Position numbers and translations under genes: made by a program. Below the pieces are notes generated by a model that was not told the DNA's origin, searched no databases, and saw only the letters and a program-made list of their open reading frames with translations. A stretch of DNA of 64,000 nt, taken from positions 35,094 to 99,093 of the forward strand of contig JAUHYW010000030.1 in assembly GCA_030426085.1 (NCBI GenBank). Direction: 5' to 3'. Shown piece after piece: positions 45,977 to 55,100 of the stretch. Source of the DNA: a bacterium. GTDB taxonomy: Bacteria; Myxococcota_A; Bradymonadia; UBA7976; UBA1532. Position 1 is the stretch's first letter. Each line of letters begins with the position of its first letter.

Positions 45977-47827
45977 ATGAGCACGCCCGACCTGCCCCGC
46001 GCCGCCGACCTGCCCGGTTGGATGCGCACCCTCCGCGACCGCTACCTGCAGACCGAGACCGGTCAGTTCATCCTGCACGGCAACGTGCACGACGTGGTGA
46101 TGTGCGCCGGCCGGGTGTGGAACATGCCCGGCTTCCTCGACGCGTTCTTCGCGCCGAGCGAGAAGCTGGTGGCCCACTACGATCCGGGCCGCGGGCTGTG
46201 GTTCCCCGACGTCGACCACGGCGCCCGGGCGGCGGTGGCCCTGGTGGCCGGCGGCTTCATCGCCGAGGCCAAGGTCGCCCCCCGGGGCGTCGACAAGACC
46301 CCCAAGAGCATGCTGGCCCGGGGCCTCGATGAGCAGCTCGGCTCGGAGCGCCAGCCCGAGATCGCGCTCGAGGCGCTCGAGGCGCTGCTGCTCGCCTCCG
46401 AGCTGCCGGTGGCGGCGGTCATCCACTACGCCGAGCTGGTGGCCCCCGACGGCTCGCCGTCGACGATGAGCTTCTTCGACCGCACCGCCGCCGCCCGGCT
46501 GCACCGCTGGAGCCTGTCCGACGACATCCTGCGGGGCGACAATCTGGTGCTGATGCTCACCGGCGCGCTGTCCGATCTGGCGAAGCGGGTCACCCGCAAC
46601 CCCCGGGTGGGCGCGCTGCACGTGCCGCTGCCCGAGGCGCTGGATCGGGCCCGCTTCCTGGCTCACATCCGCCCGGGGCTCGATCCCGACCGGGGGGAGA
46701 TGCTCACCCGGGTGACCGCCGGCTTGCAGCTCCGCCAGATCCAGGATCTGGTGGCGCCGAAGACCCCCACCGCGTCCACCGCGCTCGACCCGAAGGGCGA
46801 CGCCCGCTCGGTCTTCCGCGGGCCGGGGCCGGTGCCGACCGAGAAGATCGCCGCCCGCAAGAAGGAGATCCTCGAGCAGGAGTGCTACGGGCTCATCGAG
46901 GTCATCCAGCCGGATCACGACTTCAGCCATGTCGGCGGGATGGATCCGATCAAGTCGGTGCTGACCCGCATCGCGGGGCACGTCAAGGCCGGCCGCCGGC
47001 GGCAGGTGCCGATGGGCATCCTCTTCGTGGGGCCGATGGGCACCGGCAAGAGCTTCCTGGCCGAGGCCTTCGCCCGGGAGAGCGGGCTGGCGGCGGTCAA
47101 GCTCAAGAACTTCCGCGACAAGTGGGTCGGCAGCACCGAGGCCAACCTGGAGAAGGTGCTCAACGTCATCGAGGGGCTGGGCGAGATCCTGGTCATGATC
47201 GACGAGGGCGACCGCTCCATCGGCGGCGGGGCCGATGGCGACAGCGGGGTCAACAGCCGGGTCATCGCCCGGCTCAAGGAGTTCATGAGCGATCCGACCC
47301 ACCGGGGGCGCATCATCTTCGTGATGATGACCAACCGGCCGGACAAGCTCGACACCGACATGAAGCGCCCGGGGCGCTTCGACCTCAAGATCCCGTTCTT
47401 CAGCCCCCAGAACGCCGAGGAGCGGGCGGCGATCGTGCGGGCGGTGCTGCGGCGCCACGGCATCGAGGCCGATCTGCCCGATGAGACGCTGCTGCCCGTG
47501 CTCGACGGGCTCGCCGGCTACGCGGCGGCCGACCTCGAGGCGCTGGTGCTGCTGGCCTACGACGACTTGCAGACCGGTGATCTGCCGGATGGGGTCGAGG
47601 AGAAGCCCGAGTCGCTGACCCTGCCCTTCCTCGCCCGGGCGGTGGCCGACTTCATGCCCACCCGCGAGACGGACATGATCCGCTACATGGAGCTGCTCGC
47701 GGTGCACGAGGCGAGCAACCGCCGGCTGCTGCCGCCCCGGCTGCACGACATCACCGTCGAGGATCTCAACGCCCGGCTGGCCGAGGCCCGGGGGGTGCTG
47801 GTGCGGCAGAAGGCGGTCGCGGTCTGA
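45977..47827 (+). CDS. AAA+ ATPase with N-terminal regulatory region
   Basis: A 616-residue protein. The first 300 residues contain a degenerate P-loop-like fold ([28 protein letters not shown]). The second half is a classic AAA domain: Walker [10 protein letters not shown] (about 352), Walker B LVMIDEGD (about 405), sensor [11 protein letters not shown] and arginine-finger region [11 protein letters not shown], as in FtsH/Vps4/CbbX-type ATPases. There is no transmembrane segment or protease. Coming after a PspA-like ESCRT-III homologue, it may disassemble PspA polymers in the manner of Vps4; this is inference from order. Confidence 0.85.
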   Translation: MSTPDLPRAADLPGWMRTLRDRYLQTETGQFILHGNVHDVVMCAGRVWNMPGFLDAFFAPSEKLVAHYDPGRGLWFPDVDHGARAAVALVAGGFIAEAKVAPRGVDKTPKSMLARGLDEQLGSERQPEIALEALEALLLASELPVAAVIHYAELVAPDGSPSTMSFFDRTAAARLHRWSLSDDILRGDNLVLMLTGALSDLAKRVTRNPRVGALHVPLPEALDRARFLAHIRPGLDPDRGEMLTRVTAGLQLRQIQDLVAPKTPTASTALDPKGDARSVFRGPGPVPTEKIAARKKEILEQECYGLIEVIQPDHDFSHVGGMDPIKSVLTRIAGHVKAGRRRQVPMGILFVGPMGTGKSFLAEAFARESGLAAVKLKNFRDKWVGSTEANLEKVLNVIEGLGEILVMIDEGDRSIGGGADGDSGVNSRVIARLKEFMSDPTHRGRIIFVMMTNRPDKLDTDMKRPGRFDLKIPFFSPQNAEERAAIVRAVLRRHGIEADLPDETLLPVLDGLAGYAAADLEALVLLAYDDLQTGDLPDGVEEKPESLTLPFLARAVADFMPTRETDMIRYMELLAVHEASNRRLLPPRLHDITVEDLNARLAEARGVLVRQKAVAV

Positions 47828-47841
47828 GCGGCTGAGCGGGC

Positions 47842-49026
47842 CTACTCGGCGGGGGCGTCCTCGGGCGGGTCCTCGCCGGGGCAGGCGTTCGGCGGGTCCA
47901 TCGGCGGCTCGGTGCCCGGGGTCCAGGGCATCGCCGAGAAGGTCGAGCCGGCGAGGTCGAGCATGATCGGGCTGCGGGCCTCGCCGGCGACCGCTCCGCA
48001 GAAGCGGTCTTCGAGCGAGGCCGCCGCGAGCAGGATGTCGCCCTGCACGTCGAGCCCGCCGATCTCGAGCGCGAAGTCGGGCAGCCAGATTTCGAAGCGC
48101 CCTTCGGGGTCGACCGGGGTGAAGAAGGTCGTCGCGGGCGGGCTGCCGGGGGGGTCGGTCACCGCCCGCAGGGTGCCGTCGAGGGCCGCCTGCACCGCGC
48201 CGTCGTCGCCGACGTGCTCCCGATAGATCACCGACAGCCACAGCCGGGCGGTCACGAGGCCCCGCAGCGAGGCGGTGAGGATGTACTCCCCGCTCAGGTC
48301 GCGGCGGGCGCTGGGCACGTCGCTGAGGTCGGGGGTCTCGGGGCGGGTCGGGCCGCCGTCGACGCCAGCGTCGGGCGGGCCGGCGTCGGGCACCCCGGCG
48401 TCGGGCGCGCAGGGGTCGCCGGGGCATTCGAAGGGCAGCTCGTCGAGCACCAGCGCCCCGCCGTCGTCCCGCTGGGCGTAGAAGGTGCTGCCGTCGAGGG
48501 CCAGGGTCAACGGGCTGGTGACCGATCCGGTCGCGTCGCCGCACCACCGCTCGCCGTCCAGGATGCGGGAGAGCATGGTCACCACCGCGATCACCGACGC
48601 CTCGGACTCGAGCACGTCGGTGCCGAGGTCGAGCGGGTCGGCGACCAGTTCGAAGGTGCCGTCGTCGGCGACGGTGGTGGTGGTCACCACCAGCGGCTCG
48701 GCGTCCAGCGGCTGGTCGTGCAGCCAGATGCGGGCGTCGAGGTCCTGGGCCGGGGTGTCGGTGCTGCCCTCGGCGGCCTCGAAGACGATGCGCAGCCCGA
48801 CCCGGATGCCGCCCTTGAGCAGCGCGTTGAGCAGCCACCGGCCCTCGACGTCGGCCAGCACCCCGCTCTGCCCGCCGCCGGCGGTGCAGGCGCTCTCCCG
48901 GGCGGCGGCGGTGCGGTCGCGGAAGTCGTCGTAGTCGTCCCGCGGCGTGCGGTCGTCGCACCCGGCGAGCGCGGTGAGCGCCGCCAGCGCGCAGAGCGGC
49001 AGGCTTCGGCGTGGCAGAGCCCTCAC
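47842..49026 (-). CDS. Lipoprotein with two related domains
   Basis: A 394-residue protein with a lipoprotein signal (ALAGC, Cys23). Two similar beta-rich domains (about residues 45-205 and 235-385) share an order of features: a strand with LLNALLKGGIRVGLRI / ILTASLRGLVTARLWL, a FELV / FEIWLP strand, then RWCGDATGSVTSP / RFCGAVAGEARSP and DGSTFYA / AGSTFSA. A Pro/Asp/Ala linker (PDAGVPDAGPPDAG) joins them, so the gene arose by internal duplication. It overlaps the FadL-like gene by four bases and ends a five-gene minus-strand run. Confidence 0.8.
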   Translation of the reverse strand: MRALPRRSLPLCALAALTALAGCDDRTPRDDYDDFRDRTAAARESACTAGGGQSGVLADVEGRWLLNALLKGGIRVGLRIVFEAAEGSTDTPAQDLDARIWLHDQPLDAEPLVVTTTTVADDGTFELVADPLDLGTDVLESEASVIAVVTMLSRILDGERWCGDATGSVTSPLTLALDGSTFYAQRDDGGALVLDELPFECPGDPCAPDAGVPDAGPPDAGVDGGPTRPETPDLSDVPSARRDLSGEYILTASLRGLVTARLWLSVIYREHVGDDGAVQAALDGTLRAVTDPPGSPPATTFFTPVDPEGRFEIWLPDFALEIGGLDVQGDILLAAASLEDRFCGAVAGEARSPIMLDLAGSTFSAMPWTPGTEPPMDPPNACPGEDPPEDAPAE

Positions 49027-50318
49027 AGCCGCACCTCCACGTCCAGGGTCAGGTACTGCCGGGCGTCGGTGTAGGTGCCGTTGGTCGTCGGCTTCTGCAC
49101 GCTGTTGCGCACCGTGACGTCCTCGAACTGCTGCCAGAAGAAGCTGCTCGACAGCGAGAGGTTCTCATTGAGGTCGACCGTCAGCCCGGCGGCGAACTCG
49201 TAGCTCGCGCTCTCGGCCAGCCCCGGCTCGAAGGTGTGCTCCGGGGTGGCCCCGGTCTCGTAGCCCAGCCCGGCGTGCAGGGTCACGATCTCGCCCGCCT
49301 GCCAGTCCCCGCGCAGGATGACGTGCCAGGTGTCGTCGAAGTCCCGGGCCAGATCCATGAGCTGCTCGCCGTTGCGCACGTTGATCGCGACCTGCCGCTC
49401 CATGACCGACCACTCGTGCCACATGACCGACGGGCGCAGGGCGAGGGTGTCGGTCAGCGCGACCCGGGCCCCGGCGTGCAGCGTCTGGGCCACCGGCAGG
49501 TTGAAGACCGAGCGCTCGCGGGCCTCCTCGGCGGTGCCGAAGGTGATGAAGGCGTCGCCCTCGAGCCGCAGGTCGGCCTCGCTGTGCCACGCCAGGGCGA
49601 AGGTCAGGTCGTCGGAGACGTCCCACCGCAGGCCCACCACCCAGGTCAGCTCTTCGCCGCTGCCGTCCTCGAGCAGGATGCGCCCCTCGGCGAGCTGGCC
49701 CCGGTCGTCGACCAGCCGGGTGGTGCCGTCGGGGGTCCGGGCCTTGATCGTGTCGAGGGTGGCGATGTTGTAGACCGGCGCGACGCCCAGCGCGAGGCCG
49801 GTGGGGCGGTGGGCGGCGGCCAGGGCCACGCTGGGGCTGTAGATGAGCATCGCGGTGTTGACCGTGGCCCACCGCTGGGGGCCGTCGACCGCGCCGGGGT
49901 GCTCGGCCGGCGCGTCGAACGCCGGGCGCCAGTTGGTCGCGCCGGCCCGGGCCACGTAGAACGCCGCGCCCAGGCCCAGGTCGAAGTCGCCGAGGGCGGT
50001 GCCCCAGGCGCCGGCGAGGGCGGGCGCGAGCGCGGTGGCCCCGGTGTGGTTGAGGCCGGCGTTCGACCCCGCCCGATCGGGCGTCTCGCCGTTCCACTCG
50101 GCGACCCGGTCGTAGGTCGCCGCCCGGTTGACGCCCATCAGGTGCAGGTGCAGCCGGCCCCCGTCGCCGGCGAGGCCGGCCGGGTTCCAGAAGATCGCGA
50201 ACGCGCTGCGGTCGACCGGGTCGCCCTTGAGGCCCTGGAACCGACCGATGAAGAAGGGGTTGGCCTGAGCCGCGGCCGTCAGGCCGAGCAGTGTCGCCAG
50301 CACCGCGAAGCGCCGCAT
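49023..50318 (-). CDS. FadL/OmpP1/TodX-type outer-membrane protein
   Basis: A 431-residue porin-like protein. Signal peptide (RRFAVLATLLGLTAAAQA) with cleavage before NPFFIGRFQG; the N-terminal NPFF and AIFWNPAGLA match the plug domain of FadL-like hydrophobic-compound transporters. The rest is alternating beta strands ending VEVRL, a C-terminal pattern suited to barrel insertion. Two ATGs are adjacent; the second (50318) has GGAGG at workable spacing. It overlaps the next lipoprotein gene by four bases. Confidence 0.82.
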   Translation of the reverse strand: MRRFAVLATLLGLTAAAQANPFFIGRFQGLKGDPVDRSAFAIFWNPAGLAGDGGRLHLHLMGVNRAATYDRVAEWNGETPDRAGSNAGLNHTGATALAPALAGAWGTALGDFDLGLGAAFYVARAGATNWRPAFDAPAEHPGAVDGPQRWATVNTAMLIYSPSVALAAAHRPTGLALGVAPVYNIATLDTIKARTPDGTTRLVDDRGQLAEGRILLEDGSGEELTWVVGLRWDVSDDLTFALAWHSEADLRLEGDAFITFGTAEEARERSVFNLPVAQTLHAGARVALTDTLALRPSVMWHEWSVMERQVAINVRNGEQLMDLARDFDDTWHVILRGDWQAGEIVTLHAGLGYETGATPEHTFEPGLAESASYEFAAGLTVDLNENLSLSSSFFWQQFEDVTVRNSVQKPTTNGTYTDARQYLTLDVEVRL

Positions 50319-50377
50319 CATCCCTCCGAGTCGCCGAGTCGGCGGCAACGTAGCACGGGCCGGCCGTCGGGGGCAGG

Positions 50378-50785
50378 TCAGGGCCGCCGCACCGGGCGGC
50401 TGCCGTCGGCGTCGCTGAGCACCGGCCCCGCCTCACCCCGCTCGAGCACGAGGTGTTGCCCGCCGGTCAGGGTCAGGACCACCCGCTCGGGGCCCACCGA
50501 CGCGGCGGTCAGCGGGGTCTCGACGACGGCCCCGGCCACCTCCCGCCGCACCCGCTCGGGGCCCAGGTCGAAGCGCACCCGGTCGGCGAAGGTCGCCGCC
50601 AGCGCCCGGGCCGTCTGGCGGGCGGCGGGGGACAGCGCCTCGTCGGGGGCCAGCCGGGCCTCGTCGACGACCCACGCCCCGTGCCACCAGCGGTCGTCCG
50701 CCTCGGGCGGGGCCGGGGTCGACTCGGTGGGCCCGGCGCAGCCGAGCAGCAGCGCGAGGGCCAGCGCGAGGGCCAGCCACCTCAT
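50378..50785 (-). CDS. Small lipoprotein
   Basis: A 135-residue protein with a lipoprotein signal (ALLLGC, Cys16) and a short Pro/Glu linker. The mature part starts DDRWWHGAWVVDE and forms an alpha/beta domain with an ERVVLTLTGGQHLVLER hairpin. Such small domains can act as lipid- or ligand-binding modules, but I do not recognise this one. Its ATG overlaps the stop of the membrane protein by four bases. Confidence 0.75.
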   Translation of the reverse strand: MRWLALALALALLLGCAGPTESTPAPPEADDRWWHGAWVVDEARLAPDEALSPAARQTARALAATFADRVRFDLGPERVRREVAGAVVETPLTAASVGPERVVLTLTGGQHLVLERGEAGPVLSDADGSRPVRRP

Positions 50786-51294
50786 GCGCGGGCGGTGTCC
50801 TTGTAGGCGTTGCGGGTGGGCTTGATCACGTAGACGACGAGCAGGATGACCAGCGCCGAGAGGCTCAGCTCCATGATCAGGAACGCCCCGATCTTGAGCC
50901 AGGCGAAGGCCGGGTCGACGAAGCGCACCAGCCAGTTGGCCCCCTCGTCGAGCAGCGCCGCCGAGAAGGCGATCAAGACCAGCCAGCCTTTCACCGCGGG
51001 CTTGATCGGCACGAAGAGCAGCAGGTGGGTCAGCACCATCACCAGCATGCCCATCGCGAAGAGGTGCATGTGGCTGGTCTCGACCATCGAGGCGTAGGGG
51101 CGCGGCGGGCGGCCGAACTCGAGGTGCGGCTCGCCGAGGAAGTAGAGCTGCACCGAGGCCGGGTCGAGGCCCATGCGGGTGAAGTAGAGCAGGGCGCTGC
51201 TGATGACGAACAGCAGCATGTAGCCCAGGAAGAGGAAGACGATCAGGCGCAGCAGTCGATTGCGGGACCACTCTCCGGTGATGACGAAGCGCAC
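50782..51294 (-). CDS. Four-span membrane protein with conserved histidines
   Basis: A 170-residue integral membrane protein with four hydrophobic segments (about residues 17-40, 73-95, 103-122 and 133-158). SHMHLFAMGMLVMVLTHLLLF puts three histidines in and next to one segment, a pattern suited to haem or metal binding. A matching family exists in electron-transfer contexts in deltaproteobacteria as far as I can recall, but I cannot name it. It lies 16 bases after the FMN-binding gene. Confidence 0.75.
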   Translation of the reverse strand: MRFVITGEWSRNRLLRLIVFLFLGYMLLFVISSALLYFTRMGLDPASVQLYFLGEPHLEFGRPPRPYASMVETSHMHLFAMGMLVMVLTHLLLFVPIKPAVKGWLVLIAFSAALLDEGANWLVRFVDPAFAWLKIGAFLIMELSLSALVILLVVYVIKPTRNAYKDTARA

Positions 51295-51310
51295 GCGTGA
51301 TGCCCGATGG

Positions 51311-51889
51311 CTACCGGCCGCCGGTGGCCCGGCTGGTGCCCTTGCTCTTGGCGGCGACCTTGCGCTGATGCAGCGCGAGCACCCGCCGCACCGAGGCGGT
51401 GACCGCCCGGGCGGTGAGCGTGGCCCCGCTGATGCCGTCGACCCCGCCGGCGCGCATGCTCAGCGAGCCGTCGAGCTGCCGCCCGGCGAACTGCGCCAGC
51501 CAGCGGGCGTGGGCCAGGTACTCCATCGGCTCGTGGAACGCGAGCACGACCACCTTGCGCACCGCGCCGTCGGGGCCGAGCACGACCATCAGGGTCTCGT
51601 CGAGCGAGCGCACTTTGTGGGTGTCGATGAACGCGTAGCCGATGGCCTCGCCGCCCTTCTTGCCGACGTAGACGCTCGTCAGCCGGCTCTTCCACGGGGT
51701 GCCGGCGGCGGCGGCGATGGCCTGCACGTCGCCTTCGCTGAGGAAGAGGTTGGCCTGATCGACGGCGTCGGCCTCGGGGAAGACCGCTTCGAGCGCGCCC
51801 TTCTTGGAGAAGAAGACCTTGGCCTGGGCGACGCCGAGCACGAAGAGGAGCGTGCTCACGCCGAGGATCGCTGCGCTGAGACGGCGCAT
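51311..51889 (-). CDS. Exported FMN-binding-domain protein
   Basis: A 192-residue protein with a signal peptide (about residues 1-23). The FMN_bind domain carries the flavinylation-type motif DGISGATLTARAV (151-163), in which Thr157 takes FMN through a phosphoester bond in related RnfG/NqrC/ApbE-substrate proteins. FHEPMEYL and a Gly-rich loop VGKKGGEAIGYAF also fit the domain. No ApbE flavin transferase is in the window. It leads a five-gene run with a His-containing membrane protein, lipoproteins and a porin, which suggests transport of electrons or small redox compounds across the envelope. Confidence 0.88.
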   Translation of the reverse strand: MRRLSAAILGVSTLLFVLGVAQAKVFFSKKGALEAVFPEADAVDQANLFLSEGDVQAIAAAAGTPWKSRLTSVYVGKKGGEAIGYAFIDTHKVRSLDETLMVVLGPDGAVRKVVVLAFHEPMEYLAHARWLAQFAGRQLDGSLSMRAGGVDGISGATLTARAVTASVRRVLALHQRKVAAKSKGTSRATGGR

Positions 51890-52003
51890 CCGCCTGCCTC
51901 CCGGTCGCCGAGCCGGCCCGCGTGCGGCCGAAAAGGCGCTGAATGTCAATGTCAGGCGCCACATTGGGTGATTCGCGGCGCCGAGATCAAGTAAAAGCAC
52001 GGC

Positions 52004-52939
52004 ATGCAATCCAAGACCTGGGTCGCGCCCGACGCCGACCGGCTCGATCGCGCCGTGAAGACCGCCCTCGAGTGCAGCAACAGCCAGGCCCGCCGCGCGA
52101 TCCGCACCGGCAAGGTGCAGGTCGACGGGGTGCGCCGGCTCGACATCGGCCACCCGGTGCGGGCCGGGGCCCGCGTCGCGCTGCACATGGCCGCCCCCAA
52201 CCCGGCGAAGACCGAGCCGTTGGGGGTCCGGCTGGTGCACCGCGACGACTGGCTGATCGTGATCGACAAGCCCGCCGGGCTGCTGTCGACGCCCACCGGC
52301 CGGGGCGAGGAGGAGACCGCGCTGCACGGGGCCCGGATCCTGGCCGGCGACGGGCGCTCGGTGAAGGTCGTGCACCGCCTCGACCGGGAGACCTCGGGCC
52401 TGATGGTCTTCGCCCGGGGCGTGCCGGCGACCCGCGCGCTGCGGCGGGCGATCGAGGCCAACAAGATGCGCCGGATCTACCGCTGCGTCGTCGATGGGGT
52501 GCCCGAGCCGGGCGAGGGGCTCGTCAGCAGCATGCTGATGCGCGACGCCGGGCGGGGGCGTCGGGGGTCGCGCGCGGGCACGTTCAAGGTCCGCCCGCGC
52601 ACGCTGCCCGACCCGGGCCCGATGCCGGGCAGCGGCCGGCTGGCCATCACCCGCTACCGCACCGTCGCCCGCGCCGACGACCGGGCGGGGCTCGAGGTCA
52701 AGCTGTCCACCGGGCGCACCCACCAGATCCGGATCCACCTCGCCGAGCTGGGCTGCCCGGTGAGCGGGGAGCGGGTCTACGCCCGCAGCGACACCGCGCC
52801 CCGGCAGGCGCTGCACGCCGCGCTGCTGTCGCTGCCCCACCCCGACAGCGGCGAGGTCCTGCGCTTCGCGAGCCCGTGGCCCGGCGATCTGGAGGGCGTC
52901 GGCCCGCTCGGCCCCGACTGGACGGCGTCACCCCGGTGA
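52004..52939 (+). CDS. RluA-family RNA pseudouridine synthase
   Basis: A 311-residue enzyme. An S4 RNA-binding domain (about residues 8-60; NSQARRAIRTGKVQVDG) precedes the catalytic domain. The signature VHRLDRETSGLMVFARG holds the catalytic aspartate, and STGRTHQIRIHLAELGCPVSGERVY marks the C-terminal motif. It isomerises uridine to pseudouridine in rRNA or tRNA; the target is not readable. No strong ribosome site is visible. It is divergent from the FMN-binding gene. Confidence 0.93.
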   Translation: MQSKTWVAPDADRLDRAVKTALECSNSQARRAIRTGKVQVDGVRRLDIGHPVRAGARVALHMAAPNPAKTEPLGVRLVHRDDWLIVIDKPAGLLSTPTGRGEEETALHGARILAGDGRSVKVVHRLDRETSGLMVFARGVPATRALRRAIEANKMRRIYRCVVDGVPEPGEGLVSSMLMRDAGRGRRGSRAGTFKVRPRTLPDPGPMPGSGRLAITRYRTVARADDRAGLEVKLSTGRTHQIRIHLAELGCPVSGERVYARSDTAPRQALHAALLSLPHPDSGEVLRFASPWPGDLEGVGPLGPDWTASPR

Positions 52940-53012
52940 CGCCCCGCGGGCCCTCGACGTGACCCCACGCGGGGGCGGCTGGTAGCGTGGGCCGTCGAGT
53001 GTGGGGGGTTCG

Positions 53013-54404
53013 ATGGCATCACGAGGTTTGGCGCTCTTCCTGTTCGGCGCCCTGGCGGCCTGCGCCGGGTGCACCGACACGGCCGGCGGCGGCTCGAGCC
53101 GCTGCGCGCTCAACTCCGACTGCGAGCTGCCGAAGGTGTGCGTCGAGGCGCGGTGCGTGATCGAGTGCCGCATCGACACCGACTGCCCCGACGGCCAGCA
53201 GTGCGAGATGAGCGTCTGCATCGACCCCCTGGCCAACTGCATGAGCGACTCCGACTGCCGGGAGTTCGGGCTGGTCTGCGATCTGCCGACCCGCTCCTGC
53301 GTCTCGGCGCTGTCCGACATGCGGGTCGAGATGCGGGACGCCGCGCCCCGGGACGCCGATCCCCGCGACGCTCGGAGGGGAGACGCCGCCCGGCCCGACG
53401 CCCGCCCGCCGGTCGACGCCCGGCCCCCGGCCCCCGACGCCCGCCCGCCGACGCCCGACGCCCGCCCGCGGCCCGACGCCCGGCCCCCGATCGACGCCGC
53501 CCCGCCGGTCGACGCCGCCCCGCCGGTGCGGGGGGACGGCCGCTACGGCGACCCCTGCCGCTGCGCCGCCGACTGTGAGAGCGGCTTCTGCTTGCAGAAC
53601 CCGTACAACGACTTCGCCGGGCAGTGCAGCGCCCGCTGCGGGGCGGGGGTGGCCGAGGCCCGCTGCCCGGGCATCGACCGCTGCGTGCAGGCCCGGGTGC
53701 CCGCGCTGACCCCCGGCTGCCCCGACCCCGGGCTCGGCCTGAACGAAGGCGACATCGTCGAGGTGTGCGCGCCCAACGAGACCGGCATCCCCTGCCGGGG
53801 CGCGGCCGACTGCGTCATCGACGGCATCTGCATCACCCCGCCCGATCCGTTCGCCGGCCAGGGCGCCGCGGTCCAGGCGGTGTGCGGGGCCCGCTGCGCC
53901 GACGACGCCGGCTGCCCGATCGGCTTCCGCTGCCAGGCGGTGCCCACCCAGGGCGGGGGCGCGGTGGACGTCTGCGCGGCGGCCAGCGCGGTGGCGACCT
54001 GCCCCGACGGCAGCAACGGCACCTGCGGCGGGGTGTGTCCGCTCCGGGGCGGGGCCGACCCGCTCGTCGTCAGCCACTGCCTCGTCGCGCCGGGCTTGGA
54101 GAACGGCCCCGGTCTGTGTTCGTGCACCTGCCGCGACGCCGGGGACTGCCCGCTCGGCTTCGCGTGCAGCCGGGGCCTGATCGCGCACGACGACCCCACC
54201 CGCCCCGGCATGTGCCTGCCCATCGCGGGCTACAACTGCCCCACCGGCGACGACGCCTGCTACTCCGAGATCTGCGCCCCGCCCCAGGGCGAGGACCCGT
54301 TCGACCGCTGCACCGCGCCGTGCAACGGCCCCGGCGACTGCCCCCAGGGCTATGGCTGCCAGCGCCCCCAGGGCGCGGCGTTCGACGTGTGCGTGGTGCA
54401 GTGA
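53013..54404 (+). CDS. Cys-rich lipoprotein with Asp/Pro/Arg linker
   Basis: A 463-residue protein. A lipoprotein signal (ALAACAGC; lipidated Cys17 or Cys20) is followed by two to three short CxxDxDC modules (CALNSDCEL, CRIDTDCPDGQQC, CMSDSDC), an A/D/P/R-rich linker with PDAR-type repeats, and then further Cys modules of the type C...DADCxxG.xC (CAADCESGFC; CRDAGDCPLGFAC; CNGPGDCPQGYGC). These are the EGF-like calcium-type modules common in myxobacterial surface proteins. No catalytic motif is seen. ATG 53013 is used; a GTG 12 bases upstream is also in frame. Confidence 0.85.
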   Translation: MASRGLALFLFGALAACAGCTDTAGGGSSRCALNSDCELPKVCVEARCVIECRIDTDCPDGQQCEMSVCIDPLANCMSDSDCREFGLVCDLPTRSCVSALSDMRVEMRDAAPRDADPRDARRGDAARPDARPPVDARPPAPDARPPTPDARPRPDARPPIDAAPPVDAAPPVRGDGRYGDPCRCAADCESGFCLQNPYNDFAGQCSARCGAGVAEARCPGIDRCVQARVPALTPGCPDPGLGLNEGDIVEVCAPNETGIPCRGAADCVIDGICITPPDPFAGQGAAVQAVCGARCADDAGCPIGFRCQAVPTQGGGAVDVCAAASAVATCPDGSNGTCGGVCPLRGGADPLVVSHCLVAPGLENGPGLCSCTCRDAGDCPLGFACSRGLIAHDDPTRPGMCLPIAGYNCPTGDDACYSEICAPPQGEDPFDRCTAPCNGPGDCPQGYGCQRPQGAAFDVCVVQ

Positions 54405-54423
54405 GGGCGGGCGCGCCCCGGGG

Positions 54424-55068
54424 TCAATCCGCCGGGCGCAGCACGAAGGGGTAGGTCACCTTCAGCTCGCCGTCGGCCCCCTCGGGGACCGGGTACTCCG
54501 CGGTGCCGAGCGCCTCGAGCACGCACATCTCCAAGAACGGCTGCCGCAGGCCCTCGTCGAGCACCTCGGCGTCGCGGATGCGGCCCACGCCCTCATCATC
54601 GGGGGTCACCGTGAAGCTCACCTTGAGCGTGCCGCCCAGATCGGGGCTGTGCTCGAGCGCCTGGGCGTAGCAGTCGCCCACCAGGGGCTTCGCCGAGCGC
54701 ACCGCGTTCTGCACCGCCACCCGGGTCGGCGGCGGATCGACCGGCGGGGGTGGGATCGCCGTCGGCGTCGGGATCGCCTGCACCGGGCGGGGCAGCGGGG
54801 TCGCCCGGGGCGCGACGAGGCGGTGCCGGGGCGGTTCGGGGGGCGGCTCGACCTGGGCCTCGGCCGGCTCGGGCGCCTCTTCGACCGCCGCGGGCGCCGC
54901 GGCCTCGGGCGCCGGTTCATCCGCCGGGGCCGGCGCCGCCGACCGCGCCGGCTCGCCCCCCGTCGCGCCCGGCGCGGGCCGCTTCGGGGCCTCCACCGGG
55001 CGCATCGCCAGCCACAGCACGGCCACCGCGGCGACGACCAACGTGCTCAGGCCCATCACGAGTCGCAT
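54424..55068 (-). CDS. AgmX/PglI C-terminal-type energy-transducer-like protein
   Basis: A 214-residue protein with one N-terminal membrane span (about residues 3-21), a long Ala/Pro/Glu linker (25-120) and a C-terminal domain (about 122-214). The domain has the AgmX/PglI layout: AVRSAKPLVGDCYAQALE, then GTLKVSFTVTPDDEG and a second cysteine in MCVLEALGTAEYPVP. These TonB-like proteins belong to myxobacterial gliding and envelope machines. It lies just downstream of the PP2C gene on the same strand, 32 bases away. Confidence 0.85.
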   Translation of the reverse strand: MRLVMGLSTLVVAAVAVLWLAMRPVEAPKRPAPGATGGEPARSAAPAPADEPAPEAAAPAAVEEAPEPAEAQVEPPPEPPRHRLVAPRATPLPRPVQAIPTPTAIPPPPVDPPPTRVAVQNAVRSAKPLVGDCYAQALEHSPDLGGTLKVSFTVTPDDEGVGRIRDAEVLDEGLRQPFLEMCVLEALGTAEYPVPEGADGELKVTYPFVLRPAD

Positions 55069-55100
55069 GCTTCACGCTCCCTGGCCGGGGCCACTCGGGG

